Assembly: GCA_031288985.1 (NCBI GenBank)
Contig: JAITQH010000027.1
Location: 1-37,874, forward strand
Length of the DNA stretch: 37,874 bases
Origin: Candidatus Methanoplasma sp.
Lineage (GTDB): Archaea > Thermoplasmatota > Thermoplasmata > Methanomassiliicoccales > Methanomethylophilaceae
Direction: 5' to 3'
Under the pieces are notes generated by a model. It worked only from the letters and a program-made list of their open reading frames with translations, ran no database searches and was not told the DNA's origin. How positions within the stretch are numbered: position 1 is the stretch's first letter; each line of letters starts with the position of its first letter. Of this stretch, positions 1 to 7,330 are shown one piece after another. Position numbers and translations under genes: made by a program.

Positions 1-239
1 TCAGCACCATACGGAGATGCGACGCGATATACGTCATGGAGAACGGAAAGGTCGTTGAGACCGGAACACACGACGAGCTGATCGAGAGGCGGGGGCCGTA
101 CCGCGAGATGTGGACGAGCCAGGTGGGGGTTCTTCCGCAGCGGGAAGGGATGTGTCCGGAAAAACCTCCCGCAACGGACAGTGGCGAAGACAAGGACAAA
201 ATGAACAAGAACGGCGGCGATGTGATTGAGTACAGTTAA
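1..239 (+). CDS. ABC transporter ATP-binding protein, C-terminal end (partial)
   Basis: Only the last 79 or so codons are inside the window; the frame is open from base 3. The residues STIRRCDAIYVMENGKVVE followed by GTHDELI are the typical end of an ABC-transporter nucleotide-binding domain: the strand after the H-loop and the 'G.HDELL' tail found in exporter-type (fused TMD-NBD) proteins. A hydrophilic tail of about 40 residues follows. The stop overlaps the start of the next gene, and a HlyD-type adaptor follows that, so a peptide or bacteriocin exporter is the likely role. Whether a C39 peptidase domain is present cannot be seen because the N-terminus lies outside the window. Confidence 0.85.
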   Translation, partial: STIRRCDAIYVMENGKVVETGTHDELIERRGPYREMWTSQVGVLPQREGMCPEKPPATDSGEDKDKMNKNGGDVIEYS

Positions 240-696
240 AGAGATAGAGATAGTGGACGGAAAGACCCTGAAGCTCAACAACGTCCTTTCAAAAGAGACC
301 GGAACATTGGACGGCGACGAGTTTGCAAAGACGATGCATATGTTCGAGGCCTATACGAAATCAAAGAAGCTCACGCCGTATGGGCCGATGGTGTTGTTCT
401 CCAAGACGGCGTTCGACGGCATGAAGATGACTCAGCGCAGCAAGCTGATGGCCCAGCTGCGCGAAGTTCACGACAGCCCGGACGCGCCATACTCCTTCGA
501 CAGGCTTGTGAAAGCAGACAACTGCGTCCTCGCCAGGTACAGAGGCGCGGCGGCGGGCCTCCAGGTGGCGTACAGCAAAATTCAGGTGTACGCGTTCGAA
601 CACGACATCCGGCTCAAAGGCGAGACATATACAGTGATAATAGAACAGAAAGACGGGGAGATCCTCGCGGACGTGTTCACGGAGAAGGCGTTATGA
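226..696 (+). CDS. GyrI-like / effector-binding-domain-like protein in exporter operon
   Basis: This 156-aa soluble protein starts at a TTG that overlaps the end of the ABC gene by 14 nt, and its stop overlaps the ATG of the hlyD-like gene (ATGA). No signal peptide or membrane segment is seen. The second half (AYSKIQVYAFEHDIRLKGE, then YTVIIEQKDGEILADVF) resembles the end of GyrI-like or SOUL-type effector-binding domains ('Y..L..YA..HGI.L.G..Y..Y....'). That assignment rests on pattern only. It is translationally coupled between two exporter subunits, so it may sense or bind the exported compound, or may be an immunity-type protein; this is inference. A later in-frame ATG near 331 would remove conserved-looking sequence, so TTG is preferred. 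Confidence 0.7.
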   Translation: MSTVKEIEIVDGKTLKLNNVLSKETGTLDGDEFAKTMHMFEAYTKSKKLTPYGPMVLFSKTAFDGMKMTQRSKLMAQLREVHDSPDAPYSFDRLVKADNCVLARYRGAAAGLQVAYSKIQVYAFEHDIRLKGETYTVIIEQKDGEILADVFTEKAL

Positions 697-1748
697 GAAA
701 GTTCGGGGAGTACGATCTGAACAGGCTGAGCGACAGCCGCCTGCTGTACATGCGCAATCCTCCCAGGTTCGCATATATCTTCACGATCGTGGCGATCGCC
801 ATACTCATAGGCGTCGCGGGATGGAGCACCATTGCGATAAAAGCAGAGGAAGTTCAGGCGCAGGGGCTCATCGTCACAGAAGACAGAGGCGTACTGGTGC
901 CCGAGGTCGGCGGCATCGTGAAAGAGGTGCTTTACCGCGAAGGCGACATCGTGCCGAAAGGCTCCGCAGTGCTGAGGTTCGACACTACGGACATATCCAT
1001 TGACATAGCCAACCTGGAACGGCAGCGCGACAGGCTCTCTGAAAGGATATCCAATATCGACCTCTTTCTGGAGCAGACGTATGCCTCGTTCCAGAGGCAG
1101 CCGTTCAAAAATGTCGGCGGACAGGCCGAGTTCTTCGTCATGTTCCAACAGTACATGTCGGACAAGAGCACGCCGGGGATGACGGCGGAGGACATAGACC
1201 GTCTGAACTCCCAGGCCAGAGGTTCTCTGCTTTCAGACAAGAGTTCGTCAGCCGACAGCCTCGGAGCCGTGGATTCCGAACTGTCCAGATGCGAAGCGGT
1301 CCTGTCAAGGCACAGCGTTGCCTCCCCGATATCGGGCATACTGCATCTGGATGCCGTGATATCTCCCGGGATGATGCTGCAGGCGGGGACTCAGATAGGA
1401 AGCGTCAGCGGCGACGGAAAGAAGACGATAGAGTCGTACATCTCGTCCGCGGACAGATCAAAGATAGACACGGGGCAGGAATGCAGGTTCACCGTGGACG
1501 GTCTTGCGCAGACGGAGTACGGTTCGCTCAGGGGAACCGTCGAAAGCATCTCCAGCGACGCGATAGTGCAGGAGGGCGGGGTGTACTTCAGAACCGTCAT
1601 CCGCTTTGACGCCGATGTGATTCACGATTCGAAGGGGAGTCCGGTGGCGATATCCAACGGCATGACCGTCCGCGCCTGGGTGACGTACGAAAAGGTCACA
1701 TACCTCAAATATTGGATGGGGCAGATAGGCCTCGACGAATTCTTCTGA
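693..1748 (+). CDS. HlyD-family membrane fusion / exporter accessory protein
   Basis: 351 aa. A short cytosolic N-terminus (LSDSRLLYMRNPPRFAYIF) leads into one membrane helix at about residues 28-48. Then comes a first half-lipoyl segment (LVPEVGGIVKEVLYREGD), a helical hairpin rich in charged and Gln residues at about 105-205, a second half-lipoyl segment (VASPISGILHLDAVISPG) and a beta-barrel tail. This is the order of HlyD-family adaptors. The N-terminal 'D.R.LY...PP.F.YIF' pattern resembles the LcnD/ComB-type accessory proteins of Firmicutes bacteriocin exporters rather than proteobacterial RND adaptors. It overlaps the upstream gene by 4 nt. Archaea have no outer membrane of the usual kind, so it probably bridges the S-layer or pseudoperiplasmic space. 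Horizontal origin is likely. Confidence 0.87.
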   Translation: MRKFGEYDLNRLSDSRLLYMRNPPRFAYIFTIVAIAILIGVAGWSTIAIKAEEVQAQGLIVTEDRGVLVPEVGGIVKEVLYREGDIVPKGSAVLRFDTTDISIDIANLERQRDRLSERISNIDLFLEQTYASFQRQPFKNVGGQAEFFVMFQQYMSDKSTPGMTAEDIDRLNSQARGSLLSDKSSSADSLGAVDSELSRCEAVLSRHSVASPISGILHLDAVISPGMMLQAGTQIGSVSGDGKKTIESYISSADRSKIDTGQECRFTVDGLAQTEYGSLRGTVESISSDAIVQEGGVYFRTVIRFDADVIHDSKGSPVAISNGMTVRAWVTYEKVTYLKYWMGQIGLDEFF

Positions 1749-2078
1749 GACGGAAGCCGCGCCCGGCGGACGCTTGAACAAAGGATGCAGGCCGCCAAAG
1801 ACCGCAGAGGCCGCCGCAAGCGCCAAAACCGCAAGGAGAGGGGCATTGTTCAGCCACCTCCGGAATGGATTATTGCTGCGAAGACAAGCGTGAGAATGAA
1901 AACCGGCAGGCGATCGGAAGCCATCTTCTGCGGGTCATGCTTCCTCCGCCGCACACGTCGGCAAAGCCATCGATACAGCCTCCGCGATCATGCATAGATG
2001 TTGATCGCGTTGGCGCGTGCAAATCATCGTGCGGCCGACGCGCATGCAACCAGTCAATATTCTGCCTGCGTGCAGGCG
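1749..2078. other. 330-nt stretch without a supported gene
   Basis: No intact gene is supported here. On the minus strand, short hydrophobic stretches appear in different frames: one reading MASDRLPVFILTLVFAAII from about 1925 down to a stop near 1852, and another frame continuing with NNAPLLAVLALAAASAVFGG over about 1852-1793. Both use codons normal for this genome, so a decayed, frameshifted membrane-protein fragment is possible. Nothing resembling a tRNA or a convincing terminator was seen. Confidence 0.4.
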
Positions 2079-2768
2079 TCAGGCCGGAGGTTCCGTCGAA
2101 GCATACAGGGCGCAGAACGCCTTTCCGGCCCGTTTCACTGCGATGATGGCCGCCGCGGCGGAGGCCGCGGCGACCGCCAGGGACAGAGACAGCAGTTCCG
2201 AACCCTCCGCACTCAAATGAATATCCCCATAGGATATGGGCGCCAGCAATAATATGATGGAGCCCACCAGTATAAGGCTGGCGAGTATGGCCAAATTGCG
2301 ACTGCACACATATGTCATGTATATCATTGCCCCGGACAGCAGCAGGAATGGGAACGAAGACAGTACGATGAGAGACAGCGTATCCAGTCCTTCCAAGCCG
2401 ACGGCGGGGATGTCTGCATCAAGCATCACGAGGAACGGCGACAGCGAATATGCGAATACGCCGTATGCGATGCCCAGAAGCCAGAACAGGCACGTCGCTC
2501 CGATCTTTCCGGCGAATATGCGATCCGCAGTCAGGTGTTCCGCGTGCGTCTCCCTGCCGCCCAGATATACCACGTTGACGACCATGTTCGATATGATGGC
2601 AAACAGCAAAGAAGTCACCATGAAAACGGAATGTGGGGATGTGGCCATGATCCCCGGAGTAACCAGCAGGAGAAAAACTGTGAATCCGACGTACCACTGT
2701 CTCGGAGGGAGTCTCAGAACCCAGCCGATCGCGCTCGCATCTTTGGCAATGCTCCTGTTCCGCATCAT
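2079..2768 (-). CDS. Polytopic membrane protein, unknown function
   Basis: 229 aa with about six to seven hydrophobic helices (for example WYVGFTVFLLLVTPGIMA, IGATCLFWLLGIAYGVFAYS, LAILASLILVGSIILLLAPI and a final Ala-rich helix). There is no recognisable catalytic or transport motif. A Shine-Dalgarno-like GGAGATGA lies about 8 nt before the ATG at 2768. It sits 43 nt downstream of another minus-strand membrane protein, so the two probably form an operon. The overall look is loosely like ABC-2 type permeases, but I do not recognise a family. Confidence 0.65.
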   Translation of the reverse strand: MMRNRSIAKDASAIGWVLRLPPRQWYVGFTVFLLLVTPGIMATSPHSVFMVTSLLFAIISNMVVNVVYLGGRETHAEHLTADRIFAGKIGATCLFWLLGIAYGVFAYSLSPFLVMLDADIPAVGLEGLDTLSLIVLSSFPFLLLSGAMIYMTYVCSRNLAILASLILVGSIILLLAPISYGDIHLSAEGSELLSLSLAVAAASAAAAIIAVKRAGKAFCALYASTEPPA

Positions 2769-2811
2769 ATGTCGTTCATCTCCATTATTGCCGCACGCCC
2801 GAGCCGGGAGG

Positions 2812-3408
2812 TCAGAGATCGTTGGCGATCAGCACTATCCTAACAAAAGCCAGGATGAACATCACATTGACCATGACCACTGCGTATATCTTCACCTTTC
2901 TCAGGCGCTTCTTGGCGGCCGCTCTGTCCTCATCGGTCAGGAGCACCTCCGGCTCCACCACCTGCACGACGGTGTTGCCCAGATCGTCGAGGTTGAGGAT
3001 TATGCTGACCCCATCCTCCGCGCTGAGCCTCGCAACGACGGGTTCGTTCTTGCCGTACCGCACCGTCAGCTCATGGGTCCCCGGGGCTACGCTGATCGAT
3101 CCTACATTCTTGCCGTCCGTTCTTCCGACGAACTCCCCGTACGAATCCACAAGGAACTGTTTCATTCTGGATCCGCTCTGAGCGACAAGCGGTATCACGA
3201 TCTTGTTCGCATAGCCCGGATTCCCCTGGGATGAGAGGCGTTTCAGGAGCCAATAGTTCATGAAGACATCAAGAACTGCGATCAGCGCGGCGCCGATCCA
3301 CAAAGCGATCCTCACCCCATCCTCCGCAAGCAGGGCGATCAGGGCCAGAACGGCGATCACAAGTATTGCGGCAAATGCTATTTTCTTCTCTGTCTTGGTA
3401 AGTCTCAT
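2812..3408 (-). CDS. Membrane protein with extracytoplasmic/cytosolic beta domain, unknown function
   Basis: 198 aa. Two helices lie at the N-terminus (KIAFAAILVIAVLALIALLA, then VRIALWIGAALIAVLDVF), followed by a beta-rich central region with SVAPGTHELTVRYGKNE, which resembles the 'PG.H.l.v' turn of PEGA-like domains. A basic stretch (AAAKKRLRKVK) precedes a last helix. The ATG at 3408 is preferred over an upstream TTG at 3423 because GGGGA lies just before it. It is probably cotranscribed with the membrane protein 43 nt downstream. Function unknown. Confidence 0.65.
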   Translation of the reverse strand: MRLTKTEKKIAFAAILVIAVLALIALLAEDGVRIALWIGAALIAVLDVFMNYWLLKRLSSQGNPGYANKIVIPLVAQSGSRMKQFLVDSYGEFVGRTDGKNVGSISVAPGTHELTVRYGKNEPVVARLSAEDGVSIILNLDDLGNTVVQVVEPEVLLTDEDRAAAKKRLRKVKIYAVVMVNVMFILAFVRIVLIANDL

Positions 3409-3496
3409 TGTTCCCCGGATCAAGCACGTTGTCTGAAAATATAATGCTGACTGCGATTATATGCAATATTGCGCATGTTTGGACATAAATACACAC

Positions 3497-3596
3497 TTCT
3501 GCGCCGATCGTTCCCGCTCCCGCCGAAAGTTTCGGCAGGCTCCGCGTCTTGGACGGAGCCTGTCCGAAGGGCGTTCGACTCCCCGCGCGGAAACCA
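3497..3596 (+). ncRNA. Candidate structured RNA (long stem-loop with outer closing stem)
   Basis: Arms 3531-3544 and 3554-3568 form a 14-bp hairpin with one bulged base (3563) and a 9-nt loop. A second small hairpin (GCCGAA / TTCGGC, 3522-3527 and 3531-3536) competes with it. TTCTGCGC (3497-3504) can pair with GCGCGGAA (3585-3592). A tRNA-like TTCGACT sits at 3574-3580 and ACCA at 3593-3596, but the T-stem mispairs and no D-arm is present, so it is not a normal tRNA. A TATA-like ATAAATAC lies at 3485-3492 and a T-run at 3610-3615. The pairing is seen directly; that it is a transcribed RNA is inference. Confidence 0.3.
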
Positions 3597-3610
3597 CTCG
3601 GACTGATGCT

Positions 3611-3618
3611 TTTTTATC
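3611..3618 (+). promoter_or_regulatory. TATA box of the wHTH-mcm-DUF424-nmd3 operon
   Basis: TTTTTATC, 32 nt before the ATG at 3643. The identical octamer stands 29 nt before fumA and 33 nt before tRNA-Thr, which supports it as this organism's TATA element. Confidence 0.6.
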
Positions 3619-3642
3619 ATGCTCCACAATAGGGGATGTGCG

Positions 3643-3885
3643 ATGATCGAAGACGTTGCTCCGCTGATATGGGAGATTCTCGGGAACGACAAAGTCACCA
3701 CCAGAGAGGCGGGAGAACGGCTCGACCATATATTCAATTACAGGTGCCCCGACGACCTGGCCAAGACCCTCATAAAGCTGAGGAATGCAGGGATGGTCAG
3801 AGGCGAGATATCCATGGAGATGGGCGGGTGGATATGGTGGGCGGACGACGAATGCCGCAGTAAAGGTGCGGGAGAGAAGAAATGA
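3643..3885 (+). CDS. Small winged-helix-like protein upstream of mcm
   Basis: 80 aa. The ATG at 3643 is chosen because AGGGGATG lies just before it and a TATA box lies at the right distance; an in-frame ATG at 3619 would fall on the promoter. The residues give three helices (VAPLIWEILGNDKVTTREAG, then DDLAKTLIKLRNAGMV) and a beta-hairpin with GGWIWWAD, the layout of a winged helix-turn-helix. The stop overlaps the mcm start (ATGA), so translation is coupled to the replicative helicase. It could be a regulator of this operon or a replication accessory factor. I do not recognise a named family. Confidence 0.75.
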   Translation: MIEDVAPLIWEILGNDKVTTREAGERLDHIFNYRCPDDLAKTLIKLRNAGMVRGEISMEMGGWIWWADDECRSKGAGEKK

Positions 3886-5978
3886 CGGTCAATTTCCAAG
3901 ACAACGAAGTGCTGGCAGGGTGGGAGGACATCCTGGGCAGGGACAAATACCGCCTTATGATATCCGAGGTTTCCAACAGCTATCCGGACAAAAGGAGCAT
4001 ATCTGTGTCCTACAGGGACGTCGACGCCTACAACACGGACCTTGCGATGTTCTTCCTGGAGAATCCGGACCGATGCCTCAGAAAGGGGCAGGAGGCCGTT
4101 AGGAACGCCATGCCTCCCGGATGGGATCGGAAGGACGAAGTGAATCTCAGGATAACCGACCTCCCGAAGGACGCGAAAGTGGACATCCGCCACATCCGGG
4201 CGAAGCATCTGGGCAAGCTCATAGCGGTGGAAGGACTTGTTAGGAAGGCCACCACGGTCCGCCCGAGGATGACGTACGCCCTGTTCAGATGTTCGAGGTG
4301 CGGGGCGGAGATATGGGAGAAGCAGAACGGCATGATCCTGAGGGAGCCCATGATCTGCACCAACCCGGACGGAAGCTGCAACAAACAGGCCACCCGCTTC
4401 ATACTCGAGGATAAAGAATCCGTATACATAGATACGCAGAAGCTCGAGATCCAGGAGAGCCCCGAGGGGCTCAGGGGAGGAGCTCAGCCGGAAAGGATGA
4501 CCGGGTTCGTCGAGGACGACGTGGCCGGAGTCATAACGGCGGGGAACAGGGTCACGCTCAACGGCATAATCCGATCGGCCGAGAAGCAGGACAGGGACAA
4601 GTCCACCGTGTTCGACATCTTCATGGACGTGCTCTCGGTGGAGTTCGAACAGCATGAATACGACGAGATCCAGATAACGGAGGAGGATGAAGAGGAGATC
4701 CTCGGCATGTCCCGGGATCCCAAACTTTACGACAACATCGTGGCCTCCATATCCCCGACCATCTACGGACTCGACGAGGTCAAGGGAGCCATCGCCCTGC
4801 AGCTGTTCGGCGGATGCCACAAGGAGATGGACGACGGCACCACGCTCAGAGGCGACATGCACGTCCTGCTGGTCGGAGACCCGGGAGTGGCAAAGTCTCA
4901 GCTGCTGAGATACATGAGCGCGCTGGCTCCCAGGGGGATATACGCTTCCGGGAAGTCCGCGTCGGCGGCAGGCCTGACGGCGGCGGCCGTGAAGGACGAC
5001 TTCGGGGACGGCAGGTGGACGCTGGAAGCGGGCGCGCTGGTCCTCGCCGACAAGGGGCTGGCATGCATCGATGAACTTGACAAGATGACCGGCCAGGACA
5101 GATCGTCCCTGCACGAGGCGATGGAGTCCCAGAAGATATCCGTCGCCAAGGCCGGGATCACGGCGACGCTTCAATGCAGGTGCTCCATGCTGGCGGCCGC
5201 GAACCCCAAGTTCGGCAGGTTCGACATGGATATGCCCATAGCGGGGCAGATAGAGCTGCCGCCCGCCCTCATGTCCCGTTTCGATCTCATATTCGTTCTG
5301 ACCGACAAGCCGAACGCGAAGACCGACAACGAAGTGACCACGCACATACTGAACGTCCACAGGCGCGGAGAGGTGCGGCAGCTGTCCGAGGAGAGCGTCG
5401 TCGCCGGAGTCGATCTCGACGGCATCAGGAACGACACCACCCGCATACGCCCGGTGTACGCCACGGACATCATGAGGAAGTACGTAGCCTACTCCAAGCG
5501 CATGGTGCCGGTCATGTCCGACGAGGCCATGGCGCTGATAAAGGACAGCTACCTTTCCACAAGGGCCATGGGGTCGGGGGAGAACGACTCCGTTCCGATA
5601 ACCCCGAGGCAGCTGGAGGCGTTCGTCCGCCTCTCCGAGGCCTCGGCGAGGATGAGGCTGAGCCCCGTGGTGGAGAAGAGCGACGCCCAGCGCGCCGTCT
5701 ACCTCGTGGAATACTACCTCGGAAAGATACTGGCGCCCAACGGAGGGCAGTGGGATATCGACCGCGTCTCGTCCAACTACGCCAAGAAGGACCGCGACAA
5801 GCTGAAGATGGTCCTCGGAATACTGGAGGGAGAACCGGACGGCCTGTCGGAGGAGGAGCTGATAAGCAAGGCGCTCAGCGAAGGGCTCTCGGAAAGCGAG
5901 ACGAGGAAGAACCTAACATCCCTGGAACAGACAGGCGTGATATACTCCCCCAAGAACGGACATTACAAGAAGGCGTGA
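3882..5978 (+). CDS. mcm: Replicative DNA helicase MCM
   Basis: 698 aa, the normal size of archaeal MCM, which forms the hexameric 3'-5' helicase at the replication fork. The N-terminal domain carries a zinc site (C137, C140, C159, C166). The AAA+ core has Walker A GDPGVAKSQ with K338, Walker B CIDELDKM with D397 and E398, and the arginine-finger region MSRFDLIF. A C-terminal winged helix ends the protein (EELISKALSEGLSESETRKN). It overlaps the preceding wHTH gene by 4 nt, and the DUF424 gene starts 3 nt after its stop, so it sits in one transcription unit with ribosome-related genes. Confidence 0.98.
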   Translation: MTVNFQDNEVLAGWEDILGRDKYRLMISEVSNSYPDKRSISVSYRDVDAYNTDLAMFFLENPDRCLRKGQEAVRNAMPPGWDRKDEVNLRITDLPKDAKVDIRHIRAKHLGKLIAVEGLVRKATTVRPRMTYALFRCSRCGAEIWEKQNGMILREPMICTNPDGSCNKQATRFILEDKESVYIDTQKLEIQESPEGLRGGAQPERMTGFVEDDVAGVITAGNRVTLNGIIRSAEKQDRDKSTVFDIFMDVLSVEFEQHEYDEIQITEEDEEEILGMSRDPKLYDNIVASISPTIYGLDEVKGAIALQLFGGCHKEMDDGTTLRGDMHVLLVGDPGVAKSQLLRYMSALAPRGIYASGKSASAAGLTAAAVKDDFGDGRWTLEAGALVLADKGLACIDELDKMTGQDRSSLHEAMESQKISVAKAGITATLQCRCSMLAAANPKFGRFDMDMPIAGQIELPPALMSRFDLIFVLTDKPNAKTDNEVTTHILNVHRRGEVRQLSEESVVAGVDLDGIRNDTTRIRPVYATDIMRKYVAYSKRMVPVMSDEAMALIKDSYLSTRAMGSGENDSVPITPRQLEAFVRLSEASARMRLSPVVEKSDAQRAVYLVEYYLGKILAPNGGQWDIDRVSSNYAKKDRDKLKMVLGILEGEPDGLSEEELISKALSEGLSESETRKNLTSLEQTGVIYSPKNGHYKKA

Positions 5979-5980
5979 AC

Positions 5981-6274
5981 ATGATTTACTCAAGGATACA
6001 CGTGCATGAGAACGACCGCATACTGGCCGCCTGCGACGAGGAGATAATAGGCGAGACGTTCAGAGGAGGCGGCGCCAAGATAACCGTGTCCGAACTCTTC
6101 TACGGCGGGGAGCTGATATCCGAGGAGATATTCATAGAGAGGACCAAATCCGTCACGATCATGAATCTGGTCGGCAACAGGGTTGTGGGCGCCGCAGTAA
6201 GGGAAGGGCTGGTGGCGGAATGCAACGTCATCGTCATCGGCGGAGTGAAACACGCCCAAACGGTGATCCTGTGA
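5981..6274 (+). CDS. DUF424 family protein
   Basis: 97 aa, the usual length of the archaeal DUF424 family. The family pattern is visible: AACDEEIIGETFR, then ELFYGGELIS, then a C-terminal ECNVIVIGGVKHAQTVIL. The biochemical function is not established; its genes often lie with translation or ribosome genes. Here the ATG is 3 nt after the mcm stop, and its stop overlaps the GTG start of nmd3 (GTGA), which places it in the same chain and suggests a role near ribosome assembly or translation. Confidence 0.88.
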   Translation: MIYSRIHVHENDRILAACDEEIIGETFRGGGAKITVSELFYGGELISEEIFIERTKSVTIMNLVGNRVVGAAVREGLVAECNVIVIGGVKHAQTVIL

Positions 6275-7299
6275 GCTTCTGCGTAAGATGCGGGAAGGAC
6301 GCCGAGGGGCTCATCGACGGAATGTGCGCGGAATGCTTCCTTGGGAGCAGGAAGCCCACGACGCTTCCCCACCACGTCGATCTCTTCAGATGCACCAACT
6401 GCGGCGAGTTCCGCAAGGGCGAGGACTGGTCGGGCCGTCCGTTGGAACAGGCGGTCGAAGGCGCGGCGGAGGACAGCCTCTCGGTGATAAGGGAGGCGGA
6501 CGTCAAAGAGCTTTCCGTATCTTTCACGGAACAGGATCCGTACACCTTCCTGGCGGTGGTGGACACCGTCATCGATGTGAACGGATGCGAGGTCGCGGAC
6601 TCCGCATCGGTGATAGTCAGGCTGAAGAACACGGTCTGCAAACGCTGTTCCAGACAGCTCGGCGGGTACTACGAATCCATATTGCAGATAAGGACGGCGG
6701 GAAAGGAGTTCCCGGATCGGCTGAGGGACGAGGTCCTGAACCGCATCGGCTCCATCGTGGCGGCGCAGTCCCGCACGAACCGCGGACTCTTCATAACAAA
6801 GATGGAGTTGGTGACCGGCGGCCCGGATCTGTACCTATCCTCGATCTCTCTGGGAAGATCCCTGGCCAAGGACATCGGCGACTCCTACTGCGCGGAGACG
6901 AAAGAGGCGGCCAAATTGGTGGGGCAGACCTCCGACGGCCAGGACATGTACCGCGTCACATACTTGGTCCGTCTTCCCGACTATCACGTAGGCGACGTCG
7001 TGCGCTTCGAGAACCGCTACTACAAGATGACAAGGGTGTCGGCCGTCGGAGGCAAGGCGGTGGACGTCGTCAACTTTAGGGAGCGGGCGATAAAACGCTC
7101 CGACATGCAGAACGTAAAGGTGTACGAGAAGGCCTCGGATCTGCGGTCGGCCACCGTGGTCAGCCGTTCTCCCGGAGAGATACAGATCCTGCATCCCTCG
7201 GACTATTCCACGCTCGATCTGAAGATACCGGATGACGCAGAGATCGAAGAGTCGGTGAAGGTCACCGAGATAGACGGCGTTCTCTATTACGTACCCTGA
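6271..7299 (+). CDS. nmd3: NMD3 family ribosome biogenesis protein
   Basis: 342 aa from a GTG that overlaps the DUF424 stop. The N-terminus has the paired zinc motifs of NMD3: FCVRCGKDAEGLIDGMCAEC, LFRCTNCGEFRKGEDW and VCKRCSRQLGGYYESILQIR. In eukaryotes NMD3 is the 60S export adaptor; archaeal homologues lack the export tail and are thought to act on the large ribosomal subunit. This protein is archaeal in length with no long acidic C-terminus. The open frame extends further upstream, but that part lies inside the DUF424 gene. Confidence 0.95.
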   Translation: MSFCVRCGKDAEGLIDGMCAECFLGSRKPTTLPHHVDLFRCTNCGEFRKGEDWSGRPLEQAVEGAAEDSLSVIREADVKELSVSFTEQDPYTFLAVVDTVIDVNGCEVADSASVIVRLKNTVCKRCSRQLGGYYESILQIRTAGKEFPDRLRDEVLNRIGSIVAAQSRTNRGLFITKMELVTGGPDLYLSSISLGRSLAKDIGDSYCAETKEAAKLVGQTSDGQDMYRVTYLVRLPDYHVGDVVRFENRYYKMTRVSAVGGKAVDVVNFRERAIKRSDMQNVKVYEKASDLRSATVVSRSPGEIQILHPSDYSTLDLKIPDDAEIEESVKVTEIDGVLYYVP

Positions 7300-7301
7300 T
7301 G

Positions 7302-7309
7302 TTTTTATC
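7302..7309 (+). promoter_or_regulatory. TATA box of fumarase operon
   Basis: TTTTTATC, 29 nt before the fumA ATG at 7331. It overlaps nothing but the 31-nt gap after nmd3. The spacing suggests a leaderless or nearly leaderless transcript. Confidence 0.6.
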
Positions 7310-7330
7310 CGCAAGCGCGATTCGGTGGTC

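Noticed and set aside
1622..1846. A minus-strand 74-aa ORF with a good Shine-Dalgarno overlapping the hlyD end
   Set aside because: It uses CGG and TTG codons that the confident genes here rarely use, is antisense to hlyD over most of its length and shows no similarity.
1900..2040. A minus-strand peptide with GGCIDGFADVCGGGS as a bacteriocin precursor
   Set aside because: No clean start with proper spacing, an arginine-rich tail and no leader-like sequence; the double-Gly resemblance is weak.
3497..3596. A tRNA gene in the gap before the mcm operon
   Set aside because: There is no D-arm, two of five T-stem pairs fail, and the long hairpin does not give a 7-nt anticodon loop. Kept only as a structured-RNA candidate.
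3738..5360. A 540-codon open frame on the minus strand across mcm
   Set aside because: Shadow frame; MCM on the plus strand explains the sequence fully.
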